Counted from the first letter of the stretch, positions 44,234-53,486 are shown. The stretch is DNA of 64,000 nt from Austwickia sp. TVS 96-490-7B (GCF_019331795.1 NZ_JAHPZL010000004.1:301870-365869); one strand, 5' to 3'. The notes: generated by a model from the sequence alone, not told the origin. Translations and numbers: made by a program.

Positions 44234-44414
44234 GACGTGTCCTTCCGTGGAGCGCCGAGCTGGCGTCGCCGTAGCTGTGGTCCCAGCGAGAATACCTCTT
44301 TCGGAGTCCGCTCCGCTTTAGATTGCGGTTGTCGCAGCCACGGCCAAGCCGCCCCGGCGGCCACTCAAGGCCCCGATACGCTGGGAGTTCATCGGATCCA
44401 CGAGGTGAACCAGA

Positions 44415-45158
44415 ATGCAGACAGCCCCCATGCCCACTTCCGGACCTCCGGAGACCCACCCCGCCCCACCGACAGAGGGTCGCCGAGAGCGCAACAAGCG
44501 GCTCAAGGCGGAGGCCATTTTGGCCGCAGCGGAAGACCTCTTTCGACACCACGGATACACTGCCGTCACCACCCAGCAGATCGCCGAAGCAGCACAGGTA
44601 TCCAATGGCAGTCTTTTCCGCTTCGCCGGCACTAAAGCGGACCTGTTGATTCGGGTGATGGAGAGCCGCCTTCGGCTGGGCCGTGAACAAGGCTTACAGA
44701 TGGCCAGGAGCGGAGCTGACCCTGTCGAGGCGATCATCGCGCTGCTGCACCCGATCGCTGAAACCGGGATGCCCCACCCTGAAGTCGTCGTGGCCTACCA
44801 GCGAGAACTGCTGTTCGCGGAGGCTCCAGAGCGCGGCGCCGAATTGGATTCAGTCGAAGCCATGGAGGCAGCAATCCGGGAGGTTCTCACGATCGAGCGC
44901 CCCGGATACGACGAACAGACCGTGCACTTCGCAGCGTTCACGATCTATTCGACGATCTATATGGATCTCGTTCGAGTCAGTGTGGGGCGAGCGTCAGCGC
45001 AGGACTTGCCGCGACGGCTTCGGGCGACGATTCGGACCTTGCTGGACACGCTGATCCCCGCGAAGGAGGGAATGGTGTCAGCAGCAGACCCGGCCCGAGT
45101 GCCGCAGCGCAGCTCGACGGGTTCCGCGCCGGGTCAACGCTCCACAGTGCGCACGTAG
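44415..45158 (+). CDS. TetR-family transcriptional regulator
   Basis: A 247-residue regulator with a GAGGTG site before the ATG. The N-terminal helix-turn-helix is AEAILAAAEDLFRHHGYTAVTTQQIAEAAQVSNGSLFRFAGTKADLL (about residues 31-78). The C-terminal ligand domain has EVVVAYQRELLFAEAPE and FTIYSTIYMDLVRV. It is divergent from ohyA with 181 bp between the genes, so it most likely controls ohyA in response to a fatty acid. The last about 30 residues are Ser/Pro-rich and overlap the convergent kinase gene by 25 bp. Confidence 0.9.
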   Translation: MQTAPMPTSGPPETHPAPPTEGRRERNKRLKAEAILAAAEDLFRHHGYTAVTTQQIAEAAQVSNGSLFRFAGTKADLLIRVMESRLRLGREQGLQMARSGADPVEAIIALLHPIAETGMPHPEVVVAYQRELLFAEAPERGAELDSVEAMEAAIREVLTIERPGYDEQTVHFAAFTIYSTIYMDLVRVSVGRASAQDLPRRLRATIRTLLDTLIPAKEGMVSAADPARVPQRSSTGSAPGQRSTVRT

Positions 45159-46099
45159 CGTTCGCCGACTCGATTCGCCCATCCGTGGGCGGCGAAGGAA
45201 CGCAACAGGTCGAGAGCGTTTTGTACGACGCGGAGATCGGTGGCGCCGCCAGATGCACGGGTCGCGGCAGCCAGGATGAGTTGTTGATAGTCATCGCTGC
45301 CGCTGACCAGACCTCCGCAGAAGAGCCAGCTGGCCGCGGCGGGGTGACTGAGGAAGCGGGCGGAGGCAGCGAGTGCGGCTTCGACGTCGGCGACTGCGGC
45401 AGTGATGATCTCGGTGGCCACTGGGTCGTGGTCGTCGGTCCAGGCGGTGGTGACGGCGGGGGCGAGTCCGGCGAGATGTTGTTTGGGGTGTGCCGTCTCG
45501 CCGAGTGTGCGGGCGAGGTGGAGGGTGTCGGCGTCGTTGAGGTTCGCGTGGGTGGTGATGGTGGTGGCGGGGCCGCGTCCGTCTGCGGCGCGGACCATCG
45601 CGATGAGGGCTCGTTTGCCGAGGTCGACGGCGGCGCCTTCGTCGCTGGCGAGCCATTCGACGCCACCGACACGGGTGAGGGAGTCAGTGGCGTCGCGGGT
45701 CCAGAAGGCGCTGCCGGTGCCGATGATGGCGGCGACGGTTTCAGTGCCGGGTGCGCCACTGAAGAGCAGTGGTGCGACGTCGTTGACGAGGTGGATAGTG
45801 CCGTCGTACTGGTGGGTGATCGCCAGGGATCGGAATTGGGCGGCGAGCGTATCGGCGGAGGTGTCGTCGAAACCTGCGGTGGCGATGTAGGTGGCGGTGA
45901 CGTGATGTTCGGCGACGCGGGCGATGAGTGCGCTGTAGACGTCGAGGGCTTCGTCGGCGGATCTGCTGGCGGTGTTGGCGCTCCCGAAGGTTTCGGTGAG
46001 GGCTGGGGTGGTGCCATGCCAGATTTCGAGTCGGGTGTGGGTGCCGCCGCAGTCGGCGACGGCGTACGACGTCGGGGGTGCCTCGGAGGGTGCGCTCAC
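45134..46099 (-). CDS. BadF/BadG/BcrA-type ATPase, N-acetylglucosamine kinase-like
   Basis: A 321-residue ASKHA-fold protein. The phosphate-1 motif is VADCGGTHTRLEIW (residues 11-24), phosphate-2 is IIGTGSAFWTRD near 146 and GGVEWLASDEGAAVDLGKRAL is the substrate region typical of eukaryotic-type N-acetylglucosamine kinases and bacterial relatives. The adenosine motif includes WLFCGGLVSGSDDY. It probably phosphorylates an amino sugar; the substrate is inferred from the family. It is convergent with the TetR gene and divergent from DoxX. Confidence 0.8.
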   Translation of the reverse strand: MSAPSEAPPTSYAVADCGGTHTRLEIWHGTTPALTETFGSANTASRSADEALDVYSALIARVAEHHVTATYIATAGFDDTSADTLAAQFRSLAITHQYDGTIHLVNDVAPLLFSGAPGTETVAAIIGTGSAFWTRDATDSLTRVGGVEWLASDEGAAVDLGKRALIAMVRAADGRGPATTITTHANLNDADTLHLARTLGETAHPKQHLAGLAPAVTTAWTDDHDPVATEIITAAVADVEAALAASARFLSHPAAASWLFCGGLVSGSDDYQQLILAAATRASGGATDLRVVQNALDLLRSFAAHGWANRVGERYVRTVER

Positions 46100-46181
46100 G
46101 GCATTGATTCTCTCTCGTCAGAGGGGGTGGTGTGGTGCGGCTGGTGGGGTACGGCGAGCTCGCGGGGAACCCGACAGTCAG

Positions 46182-46202
46182 ATTGTGCACAATTTAATTG
46201 CG
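46182..46202. promoter_or_regulatory. Dyad operator upstream of the DoxX gene
   Basis: ATTGTGCACAAT (46182-46193) is a perfect 12-bp palindrome, followed by TTAATTGCG. The same 21-bp element, 19 of 21 identical, occurs inverted at 58535-58555 before the peroxidase gene. It contains TTGTG/CACAA half-sites in alternating order. MarR/OhrR-type regulators bind such AT-flanked dyads; which regulator binds is unknown. It lies 56 bp before the DoxX start. Confidence 0.7.
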
Positions 46203-46257
46203 TACACTGGGATCGAGCCCATTGGTCCACCCTCGACACCTCGAAGGAAAACACCTG

Positions 46258-46689
46258 ATGAAACCGTACGTACGCCTCCTTGCCCGCATCCTGCTCGGCG
46301 TCTTTTTGATGTCAGCTGGGTACAGTCACATGACCAGTGCCCGGATGGAGTTCCAGGCTCAGGTCCCCGACTGGTTCCCGATGGACAAGGATCTGGTGGT
46401 GATCCTCTCCGGGATCGTCGAGATGACCCTGGGCGCTGCGTTGATCTCCGGCTTCCGCAAGCAGATCGTCGGGTTGGCAGCTGCTGCTTTCTTCATCGCG
46501 ATCTTCCCGGGCAACATCGCCCAGTTCATCGAGGGCAAAAATGCTTTCGGCCTGGACTCCGACCGCGCCCGCGCCATCCGACTGCTGTTCCAGCCGCTGC
46601 TGGTGCTGTGGGCACTGTGGGCCACTGACGCCTTCCCGGTGATCACCCAGTGGTGGAAGTCCCGCAAGGCAGGTGCCAGCCAGAGTTGA
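46258..46689 (+). CDS. DoxX-family membrane protein
   Basis: A 143-residue protein from ATG 46258 (CGAAGGAAAA site upstream); the open frame to 46198 runs through the operator. Four hydrophobic segments (about residues 7-24, 48-66, 72-90 and 106-124). Family landmarks are LLARILLGVFLMSAGYSHM and GIVEMTLGAALISGFRKQIVGL with FFIAIFPGNIAQFIEG. DoxX proteins associate with thiol and quinone stress functions in actinobacteria. The operator shared with a peroxidase gene agrees with a redox role. Confidence 0.85.
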   Translation: MKPYVRLLARILLGVFLMSAGYSHMTSARMEFQAQVPDWFPMDKDLVVILSGIVEMTLGAALISGFRKQIVGLAAAAFFIAIFPGNIAQFIEGKNAFGLDSDRARAIRLLFQPLLVLWALWATDAFPVITQWWKSRKAGASQS

Positions 46690-46696
46690 GACGGCA

Positions 46697-46737
46697 GCGC
46701 CGTCCTCGACAGTTACTTCTCCCGTCGAGGACGGCGC
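46697..46737. terminator. Bidirectional terminator containing the gluD stop
   Basis: GCGCCGTCCTCGAC (46697-46710) and GTCGAGGACGGCGC (46724-46737) form a perfect 14-bp stem. The gluD stop codon (46713-46715) lies in the loop, and the DoxX stop is 8 bases to the left. Confidence 0.8.
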
Positions 46738-47663
46738 GTGAACGCCCGCTCCACACCATGCTCAGCCCGGACCGCACCGTGAGTCGCTGGTTCGCCGGGC
46801 TCACCGACACCTTGGAGGACCGTCGGCGCTGCCGCAGTCATCGGACCGGATGCCCGCCGCTTCAGTCGCTGCTCCAGCTGCTGCGCCAGCCACATCAACA
46901 CATAGTTGGCGAGGATAAACAGCAGTGCTGCCACCAGATACGCCGGCACGGTGTTGGCATAGGCCGACCCCATCGTGCGCGACCAACTCATCAGCTCAGG
47001 GAACGTGATCGCCACTCCCAGCGCGGAGTCTTTAAGCACCACGATCAGCTGACTCACCAGAGCTGGAAGCATCGCGGTCAACGCCTGAGGCAGCTGGACG
47101 ACCCGCAATGTCTGCCAAGGAGTCAGCCCCACTGACAGGCCCGCCTCGGCTTGGCCGCGAGGAAGACCGTCCACCCCGGAGCGGACCAATTCGGCGATAA
47201 CCGAGCCGTTATACAAGGTCAGCGCGGTCACCACCGCAGCCAAGGGCGCATATTGGCTGTCCAAGACTCCCCGGGCAAAGAACCCGAAGTAGGCAAATAC
47301 CATCATCAGCAAGACCGGAACGGCGCGGAAGAATTCGACGACGACCCCGCAGAACCAACGGATGGGGACGATCGGGGACATTCGCCCCATTCCGAAGAGC
47401 ACACCAAATAGTCCGGCGAACACCACGGAGAGCACCGTCGCCCGGAAGGTGCCGATGAGACCGGGGATGAGGTAAGCACCCCAGGCTTCAGCGGTAAGGA
47501 AGGGCCGCCACAAGTCGGGGTCCAGCTGGCCGGCCGCAGCAAAACGCTTCCCGATCAGCGCCAACAGCCCCACAGTCAAGGCTGCCCCGATCACGGTCAT
47601 GGCCGCATGGCGACGGCGCGCCCGTGGCCCGGGAGCATCGAAGAGAAGGTTCTGGGTGCTCAT
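46713..47663 (-). CDS. gluD: Glutamate ABC transporter permease GluD
   Basis: A 316-residue inner-membrane permease of the His/Glu/Gln/Arg/opine type. Five to six helices; the EAA loop reads GLPRGQAEAGLSVGLTPWQTLRVVQLPQAL, which contacts the ATPase. The first about 15 residues and the C-terminal about 45 are basic and not conserved. It overlaps gluC by four bases. Order GluA-B-C-D on one strand matches the corynebacterial glutamate system, so the substrate is probably glutamate. Confidence 0.85.
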   Translation of the reverse strand: MSTQNLLFDAPGPRARRRHAAMTVIGAALTVGLLALIGKRFAAAGQLDPDLWRPFLTAEAWGAYLIPGLIGTFRATVLSVVFAGLFGVLFGMGRMSPIVPIRWFCGVVVEFFRAVPVLLMMVFAYFGFFARGVLDSQYAPLAAVVTALTLYNGSVIAELVRSGVDGLPRGQAEAGLSVGLTPWQTLRVVQLPQALTAMLPALVSQLIVVLKDSALGVAITFPELMSWSRTMGSAYANTVPAYLVAALLFILANYVLMWLAQQLEQRLKRRASGPMTAAAPTVLQGVGEPGEPATHGAVRAEHGVERAFTRRPRREK

Positions 47664-48322
47664 CGCTTCACCGCCAGTTTCTGCGACAACGTGGTCGTCG
47701 CGATGCCGATGGGCAAGGTCAGCAGGACAAACACCATCGCGAAGAGGAGGAACGTCGGCATACTCGCCCCTTCGTTTTCCGTGATTTTCGACAGGAGTCC
47801 GGCGCAGTCTGCGACACCGATCACCGCGACGACGGTGGTGTTTTTAATCAACGCGATCAGTGTCGACCCGAGCGGCGCGACAGCTCCACGGAAGGCTTGC
47901 GGCAAAATGACCTGGGTCAATGATTGGCTAAACGTCAACCCAATCGCCCGGGCCGCTTCGGCTTGACCTATGGGCACCGTATTAATCCCGGACCGTATGG
48001 CTTCACAGACGAATGAGGCGTGATAGACGGCCAGGACCACCGTGGCCCATCGGAAGGCGTTGGTCGACACGTCGGGACTGAGTTGCAGTCCCAGGATGAA
48101 TGCGGCGCCAAGGATGCTGAACACCATCAGCAAGGTCAACGGGGTGTTGCACACCACTGTCACGAATGCCGCACCGACTCCGCGGAGCACCGCCGCCGGT
48201 GAGACCCGAAGGACCGCCACGATCGTGCCGATGATCAGCGCTCCGATCGCCGAGAACACCGATAGTTGGATGGTCACCCAGATGGCGGCCCAGACGTCGT
48301 ATTTCGCCAAGATCTCCCCCAT
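47660..48322 (-). CDS. gluC: Glutamate ABC transporter permease GluC
   Basis: A 220-residue permease with about five membrane helices. The EAA motif is TVPIGQAEAARAIGLTFSQSLTQVILPQAFR near residues 120-150. Ends ATTTLSQKLAVKR. It would form a heterodimer with GluD. The start codon lies 84 bp after the gluB stop and follows a GAGG-type site. Substrate inferred from operon order. Confidence 0.86.
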   Translation of the reverse strand: MGEILAKYDVWAAIWVTIQLSVFSAIGALIIGTIVAVLRVSPAAVLRGVGAAFVTVVCNTPLTLLMVFSILGAAFILGLQLSPDVSTNAFRWATVVLAVYHASFVCEAIRSGINTVPIGQAEAARAIGLTFSQSLTQVILPQAFRGAVAPLGSTLIALIKNTTVVAVIGVADCAGLLSKITENEGASMPTFLLFAMVFVLLTLPIGIATTTLSQKLAVKR

Positions 48323-48406
48323 CGCTGCACCTCCTCGAGGGGTTGGGGCGGTACGGCGACGGCGGGTGCCTCGGTGGCGCTGCCGTCGCCTTCACGCCAA
48401 ATGTCG

Positions 48407-49231
48407 TCAGGAACAGGGATCGGGGGTCGGCGGATTGCCTTCACCCGGGGAGTAACCGGCCGCGCCGAGATTGGAATCGACGATCCGGCGCCATTCACCA
48501 TCAGCGATCATCTGTGTGATCGCGTCAGTGAGCTTCGTGCACAGTGCGGTGTCACCCTTCTTCAGCCCAATGCCATACCGCTCTTTGGTGAAGGGTTTCC
48601 CGACGAGTTTGACCTTGCCTTTGTAGTGGTCCTGCGCGGCGTATCCCGCCAGGATCGTGTCATCCGTGGTCAACGCATCGACGGCGCCAGCCGTCAAACC
48701 AGCGACACACTCGGAGTACGTCGAAAAGTTCTGCAGGTTGACCCCAGAAACCTTCTTTGCGATCTGTTGGGCGGACGTCGATCCGGTGACTGAGCAGAGC
48801 TTCTTCCCAGCTAGATTGCCCGTGCCATCGATCGTAGAGTCCGCCTTGACCAGAAGATCTTGACCAGCGATGAAGTAGGGCCCCGCGAAGGACACCTTCT
48901 TTTTGCGAGCGTCGGTGATGGAGTAGGTCCCCACGATGAAATCAACCTGGCCGGTGCTGATCAGTGTCTCGCGTTGCGAGCTGGGCGCTTGAACCCAGGT
49001 AATGCGCGACTCCTCGACGCCAAGTCGCTTCGCCACTGACCGAGCAACGTCCACATCCATCCCGGTGTAGCGGTAGCCCTGTTTGAGGCCAAGGCCAGGC
49101 TGGTCGTACTTAATTCCGATCTTAAGGCGGGGTCCGTCAGAGGGGTCCGAGCCGAGTGCGCTGCACGCACCCAAGCCCAGAGTCAAGGTCGCCGCCGTAG
49201 CGACAACCACGGTGGTCCGGCGTGGGCTCAT
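48407..49231 (-). CDS. gluB: Glutamate-binding lipoprotein GluB
   Basis: A 274-residue extracellular solute-binding protein (family 3). The signal peptide has basic MSPRRTT, a hydrophobic core TVVVATAATLTLG and lipobox LGAC with the acylated cysteine near residue 23. The binding domain has the family pattern: LKIGIKYDQPGLGLK, GMDVDVARSVAKRLG, VDFIVGTYSITDARKKKVSFAGPY, and the C-terminal AITQMIADGEWRRIVDSNLG. Two cysteines near 143 and 165 may form a disulfide. It delivers substrate to GluCD. Confidence 0.88.
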   Translation of the reverse strand: MSPRRTTVVVATAATLTLGLGACSALGSDPSDGPRLKIGIKYDQPGLGLKQGYRYTGMDVDVARSVAKRLGVEESRITWVQAPSSQRETLISTGQVDFIVGTYSITDARKKKVSFAGPYFIAGQDLLVKADSTIDGTGNLAGKKLCSVTGSTSAQQIAKKVSGVNLQNFSTYSECVAGLTAGAVDALTTDDTILAGYAAQDHYKGKVKLVGKPFTKERYGIGLKKGDTALCTKLTDAITQMIADGEWRRIVDSNLGAAGYSPGEGNPPTPDPCS

Positions 49232-49258
49232 CCGTCATTACTCCCTAGTCGTGACCGG

Positions 49259-50008
49259 TCAGTGGGTGAGGATCTTGCCGAGGAAGTCCTTGGCACGGTC
49301 CGACTGAGGTTGAGTGAAGAACTCTTCGGGAGTGTTCTGCTCGACGATCTGGCCGTCGGCCATAAACACCACTCGGTCAGCAGCCCGACGCGCAAAACCC
49401 ATCTCGTGGGTGACCACCACCATGGTCATCCCCGATTGCGCAAGCTCAGTCATGACGTCGAGGACCTCGTTGATCATCTCTGGGTCCAGTGCCGACGTGG
49501 GCTCATCGAAGAGCATGATCTTCGGTTCCATCGCCAGGGCGCGAGCGATGGCGACGCGCTGCTGCTGTCCGCCGGAGAGCTGCGCGGGCAGCTTGGCGGC
49601 CTGATGCGCGACACCGACCCGTTCCAGGAGCTCCAAAGCCCGTTTCTCGGCATCCGCTTTGGCCACCTTGCGCACCTTGATCGGCCCCAGCGTGACATTG
49701 TCCAGGATCGTCTTATGAGCAAAAAGATTGAACGATTGGAAGACCATACCCACCTCAGCGCGCAGCTGAGCGAGAGCTTTTCCTTCTTCCGGAAGTGGCG
49801 CGCCGTCGATGGTGATGGAGCCCGATTCGAAAGTTTCCAACCGGTTGATGGTGCGGCACAAAGTGGACTTCCCTGAGCCGGACGGACCGATGATAACGAT
49901 CACTTCACCTTTATGCACCGACAGATTGATATCCCTGAGCACATGCAGGTCGCCGAAGTGTTTGTCGACATGACTGATCTCCAAGAGGGGAGTCGGCTCG
50001 TCGGCCAT
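49259..50008 (-). CDS. gluA: Glutamate ABC transporter ATP-binding protein GluA
   Basis: A 249-residue ATPase from ATG 50008, which has GAAGGAGAC upstream; the frame is open a further 20 codons without a site. Walker [11 protein letters not shown]-loop [23 protein letters not shown], signature [17 protein letters not shown], Walker [15 protein letters not shown]-loop [18 protein letters not shown]. This is the amino-acid-uptake subfamily. It is first in the leftward gluABCD operon, 27 bp before gluB. Confidence 0.93.
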   Translation of the reverse strand: MADEPTPLLEISHVDKHFGDLHVLRDINLSVHKGEVIVIIGPSGSGKSTLCRTINRLETFESGSITIDGAPLPEEGKALAQLRAEVGMVFQSFNLFAHKTILDNVTLGPIKVRKVAKADAEKRALELLERVGVAHQAAKLPAQLSGGQQQRVAIARALAMEPKIMLFDEPTSALDPEMINEVLDVMTELAQSGMTMVVVTHEMGFARRAADRVVFMADGQIVEQNTPEEFFTQPQSDRAKDFLGKILTH

Positions 50009-50138
50009 GGCAGTCTCCTTCGTCGCCGTGGAATGCCCAGAGCGGGCGATCAACACCTCGCACCACACCGATGGCGGAATGGCGCGTGACGGCCTGATGT
50101 CGACGTTCTGGTCGACAGGGCCTCCGCTCAGGAATGGC

Positions 50139-50173
50139 GTGAGGTTACTCCCTGAATGTTGCGGTGAGGTTAC
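50139..50173 (-). promoter_or_regulatory. Direct repeat in the gluA promoter region
   Basis: GTGAGGTTAC occurs at 50139-50148 and 50164-50173, 25 bp apart, about 130 bp upstream of gluA. It may be a regulator site for the glutamate operon. The 297-bp gap to the small frame at 50306 shows nothing else. Confidence 0.3.
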
Positions 50174-50305
50174 ACAGTTGAGTGAATCCGCAGCAGGAGT
50201 CGACGTACTGACCTTGTATGTCCTGAGCGAGCCGACAGCACATCACTCCACTCACCACTCCGACAACTACTTGCCGAATCGTTGAGCACTCTCCATGATG
50301 AGGCC

Positions 50306-50425
50306 ATGAATGAGCGCCGCTTCAGCGCCGTCGCCCAGACGACATCCTGGCCCGTCGACGTCAGCACCTTCTTCGCCCCGATGGCCGCTGTCGGGGCATC
50401 CCTCCTACGACACCAAGACCGATGA
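50306..50425 (+). CDS. 39-residue ORF overlapping the next regulator gene
   Basis: The frame starts MNERRFSAVAQTTSW and contains a mildly hydrophobic stretch STFFAPMAAVGASLL. Its TGA overlaps the ATG of the winged-helix gene (ATGA), which suggests coupled translation. GAGG lies three bases before the ATG. It could be a tiny membrane partner, the leader of the regulator, or a remnant. No family is recognised. Confidence 0.35.
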   Translation: MNERRFSAVAQTTSWPVDVSTFFAPMAAVGASLLRHQDR

Positions 50426-50754
50426 CATCCCGCACCCCCGACCTTTCGCCACTGGCCAGTGCGCGCCACCGCCTCGACGAGGTCATTCATTCTCCGGTCC
50501 GCTTCGCGGTCATGTGCGCTTTGAACAGTGTCGATGCCGCCGACAATGCCACGCTGCGGGAGCAGCTCGACCTGAGTTATTCCTTGCTCGGCAAGCACGC
50601 CGCGATCCTGCACGAAGTCGGCTACCTGCGCATCGACAAATCCTTCCTGGGAACAACGGCCTGTACGTCGTACCGGCTGACCCGACTAGGACGGCGTGCC
50701 CTGCACGATCACCTTGAAGCTTTGGACGTGCTGGTGAGGGGCCTGGCACGGTAG
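50422..50754 (+). CDS. Winged-helix transcriptional regulator (HTH_34 type)
   Basis: A 110-residue protein of the small winged-helix family common in actinobacteria: LDEVIHSPVRFAVMCALNSVDAADNATLREQLDLSYSLLGKHAAILHEVGYLRIDKSF, then YRLTRLGRRALHDHLEAL. The pattern I-H-x-P-x-R...L...L-x-x-x-x-x-L-S-x-H-x-x-x-L...G-Y matches. It has no ligand domain. A frame of 39 residues overlaps its start. Its target is unknown. Confidence 0.82.
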   Translation: MTSRTPDLSPLASARHRLDEVIHSPVRFAVMCALNSVDAADNATLREQLDLSYSLLGKHAAILHEVGYLRIDKSFLGTTACTSYRLTRLGRRALHDHLEALDVLVRGLAR

Positions 50755-50859
50755 CTCCGCCGCCAGCGTGACGGTCACCGCCACCCCATCGGTGCCGACC
50801 TGCAACGGTGACCTGCAACAACACCCTCCGCTACGACTCAGCACTGCCACCAGTCGGTG

Positions 50860-50927
50860 TTGACGGGTCTGACTGCGCACCCTAGATTGTGGAACATCTG
50901 ACATATTCATCACGAACACATGTTCCC
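50860..50927 (+). promoter_or_regulatory. Promoter with palindromic operator upstream of the deo genes
   Basis: TTGACG (50860-50865) and TAGATT (50884-50889) are separated by 18 bases and resemble a sigma-70-type promoter. Just downstream, GGAACAT (50892-50898) and ATGTTCC (50921-50927) are inverted arms, and GAACA-CA-TGTTC (50915-50926) is a compact palindrome. The location over the expected transcription start fits a repressor such as a DeoR- or GntR-type protein. The remaining 226 bp to deoC show no gene; GAAGGAGAG precedes the deoC start. Confidence 0.5.
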
Positions 50928-51153
50928 CAAGGTGGAGTATGGCTTGATCCTGTGATGTCGCCCGCGACACATGCCGTGCCCCCACCCGGGCGTTCCTTTT
51001 CCCGCTCCCGCACCGGAGGATGGAGATCAGGAGCAGGCCCCCGTCGACACCTGAAGACCGTCGCCGCGACCCGCACCACCAGACACAGGCCCACAGCCCA
51101 CCAGCACCACCCCGGACAGCCGGGGACAGCACGCTCACGAAGGAGAGCCCAGG

Positions 51154-51810
51154 ATGCCCACCCGTTCCGATGTCGCCACCCTGATCGACCACACTCTGCT
51201 CAAGCCGGAGGCCACCCCCGCCGACGTCGAAGCGCTCCTCGCCGAGGCCGCAGACCTGGGCACCTACTCGGTGTGCGTCTCCCCCAACATGCTCCCGGTG
51301 ACTCCCGTCGGTGACGTCAAGATCGCCACCGTATGCGGCTTCCCTTCTGGCGCGCATCACAGTGAGGTCAAGGCGGCCGAAGCTGCGCGTTCCGTCGCTG
51401 ACGGCGCCGACGAGGTTGACATGGTCATCAACCTGTCCCAGGCCACCACTGGAGACTTCGACGCCGTCGAAGCTGATATCCGCGCCGTCCGCGCCGCCGC
51501 GCCCGCACCCGTGGTGCTCAAAGTCATCATCGAATCCGCCGCATTGACCGACGAGCAGATCGTCGGCTGCTGCCGTGCCGCTGAAGCTGCCGGGGCCGAC
51601 TTCGTGAAAACGTCCACCGGTTTCCACCCCGCCGGGGGTGCCAGCGTGCACGCCGTCTCCCTGATGGCTCGCACCGTCGGCGGCCGCCTCGGCGTCAAAG
51701 CCTCAGGCGGTATCCGCACCACCGAAGCCGCCTTGGCCATGATCGACGCGGGCGCGACCCGCCTCGGCTTGTCCGGTTCTCGCGCCGTTCTGGAAGGCCT
51801 GCAGGCATGA
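51154..51810 (+). CDS. deoC: Deoxyribose-phosphate aldolase
   Basis: A 218-residue class I aldolase cleaving 2-deoxyribose-5-phosphate to glyceraldehyde-3-phosphate and acetaldehyde. [12 protein letters not shown] is the family start, VCGFPSG and EVDMVINL follow, VVLKVIIES carries the Schiff-base partner lysine, [15 protein letters not shown] holds the catalytic lysine and [10 protein letters not shown] the proton-relay lysine. It overlaps the following mutase gene by four bases, so the two are coupled. Confidence 0.95.
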   Translation: MPTRSDVATLIDHTLLKPEATPADVEALLAEAADLGTYSVCVSPNMLPVTPVGDVKIATVCGFPSGAHHSEVKAAEAARSVADGADEVDMVINLSQATTGDFDAVEADIRAVRAAAPAPVVLKVIIESAALTDEQIVGCCRAAEAAGADFVKTSTGFHPAGGASVHAVSLMARTVGGRLGVKASGGIRTTEAALAMIDAGATRLGLSGSRAVLEGLQA

Positions 51811-53486
51811 ACGGCACCCTCATCGCTCAGGCTCGGGAATGGATCGGACAAGACCCCGACCCGCAGACCCGGGACGAGCTGACCGCCCTGATCAATCGGG
51901 CCGAGAACGGTGACGATCAGGCGGTCGCCGACCTGGAGTCCCGCTTTGCCGGACCGCTGACCTTCGGCACGGCCGGTTTGCGCGGTGCGGTCGGTGCTGG
52001 ACAGACCCGCATGAACACTGCTGTAGTCACCCAAGCCACCGCCGGATTGACCCGCTACTTGCTCGACACCGTCGGAGAGCGGCCCCGCATCGTCATCGGA
52101 TGTGACGCCCGCCGCGGATCCCACGAGTTCCGCACCGCCGCGGCTCAGGTCGTCGCCGCTGCTGGCGCAGTCCCGATGCTGCTGCCCGAGCAACTGCCCA
52201 CCCCGGTCACTGCCTACGCCGTACGAGCATTGAACGCAGACGCCGGAGTCATGGTGACCGCGTCACACAACCCCCCTGCCGATAACGGGTACAAGGTCTA
52301 TCTCGGGGGCCGAGCCGCTGACGGGGACGGTTGCGGTGTCCAGATCGTGCCACCCGCTGACGCGGAGATCGCCCGACGTATCGCCGAAACTCCCGGCGCC
52401 GGGGCCATTCCGCTCAGCGAGGACGGCATCGAAGAGGTGCCGATGCAGGTCGTCGAGGACTACGTCACCCGAGCTGCCGCGTTGCGTGGCAGCACCCAGC
52501 CCGCTGCCGCCCGCATCATCCTCACCCCGATGCATGGTGTCGGCGGCGCCACCGCCCAGGAAGTCCTGCGGCGCGCCGGTTTCACCGACGTCCACATCGT
52601 CGCCGAGCAGGCCGACCCCGACCCGACGTTCCCCACGGTGCCTTTCCCCAACCCGGAGGAACCCGGCGCAATCGACCTGGCTCTGCGACTGGCTGCCGAC
52701 GTCGATGCCCACGTGGTCATCGCGTTGGATCCGGATGCCGACCGCTGCTCGGTCGCCATCCCGCTGCGAGCGGATGGGACCTGGCGTCAACTCACCGGCG
52801 ACGAAATTGGCGCCATCCTGGGCGAACAAGCCGCCGCAGACGCCAGCAGGGAAGGCGACACCCTGGCCTGCTCCATCGTGTCGAGTCGGTTGTTGGCCCG
52901 GATCGCAGCAGCTCATGGACTGCGCCACGCGGCCACGCTCACCGGCTTCAAATGGATCGCTCGGACCCCTGACCTGCGTTTCGGCTACGAAGAAGCGATC
53001 GGCTACTGCACCGATCCCACAGCGGTCCGAGACAAAGATGGCATCACCGCTATGGTGCGAATCGCCTCCCTCGTCGAGGACCTCCTCGCGCAGGGGCGCA
53101 CTCTGGAAGATCTCCTGGACGATCTCGCCCGGGCCCACGGCCTGCACGCTACGGCACCACTCAGTTTCCGGGTCACCGACCTGTCGCTGATCAGCGATGC
53201 GATGGCACGGTTGCGTGCCCAGGCCCCGGTCGAGTTGGCTGGCTCACCTGTCGTGGAGGCCCGGGATCTCGCGGAGGGAAGCCCCGAGCTGCCACCGACC
53301 GACGGGCTGCTCTACCTGACCGACGCTGGTGACCGGGTCATCGTGCGTCCTTCTGGGACCGAACCGAAGCTGAAGTGCTACCTGGAAGTTGTCCTTCCGT
53401 GCGGCCAGGGTGACATCCCGCACGCGGATGCTGCGGCACGCCTGGAACGGATCAAAGCCGACATGACTCGCGCCCTGGCGTTCTAA
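51807..53486 (+). CDS. Phosphohexomutase-family enzyme, probable phosphopentomutase in nucleoside catabolism
   Basis: A 559-residue alpha-D-phosphohexomutase. [18 protein letters not shown] is the N-terminal family motif, [14 protein letters not shown] holds the phosphoserine, DPDADRCS binds magnesium, [20 protein letters not shown] is the sugar-specificity region and [16 protein letters not shown] the phosphate-binding loop. This type covers phosphoglucomutase-like and phosphopentomutase activities. Its place between deoC and deoD suggests conversion of (deoxy)ribose-1-phosphate to the 5-phosphate. A DeoB-type mutase is not present here. Activity is inferred from context. Confidence 0.85.
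   Translation: MNGTLIAQAREWIGQDPDPQTRDELTALINRAENGDDQAVADLESRFAGPLTFGTAGLRGAVGAGQTRMNTAVVTQATAGLTRYLLDTVGERPRIVIGCDARRGSHEFRTAAAQVVAAAGAVPMLLPEQLPTPVTAYAVRALNADAGVMVTASHNPPADNGYKVYLGGRAADGDGCGVQIVPPADAEIARRIAETPGAGAIPLSEDGIEEVPMQVVEDYVTRAAALRGSTQPAAARIILTPMHGVGGATAQEVLRRAGFTDVHIVAEQADPDPTFPTVPFPNPEEPGAIDLALRLAADVDAHVVIALDPDADRCSVAIPLRADGTWRQLTGDEIGAILGEQAAADASREGDTLACSIVSSRLLARIAAAHGLRHAATLTGFKWIARTPDLRFGYEEAIGYCTDPTAVRDKDGITAMVRIASLVEDLLAQGRTLEDLLDDLARAHGLHATAPLSFRVTDLSLISDAMARLRAQAPVELAGSPVVEARDLAEGSPELPPTDGLLYLTDAGDRVIVRPSGTEPKLKCYLEVVLPCGQGDIPHADAAARLERIKADMTRALAF

Noticed and set aside
45185-46258. 357-residue rightward open frame rich in Gly, Val and Asp
   Set aside because: It lies entirely opposite the N-acetylglucosamine-kinase-type gene, whose motifs are clear; the high GC keeps the opposite frame open.
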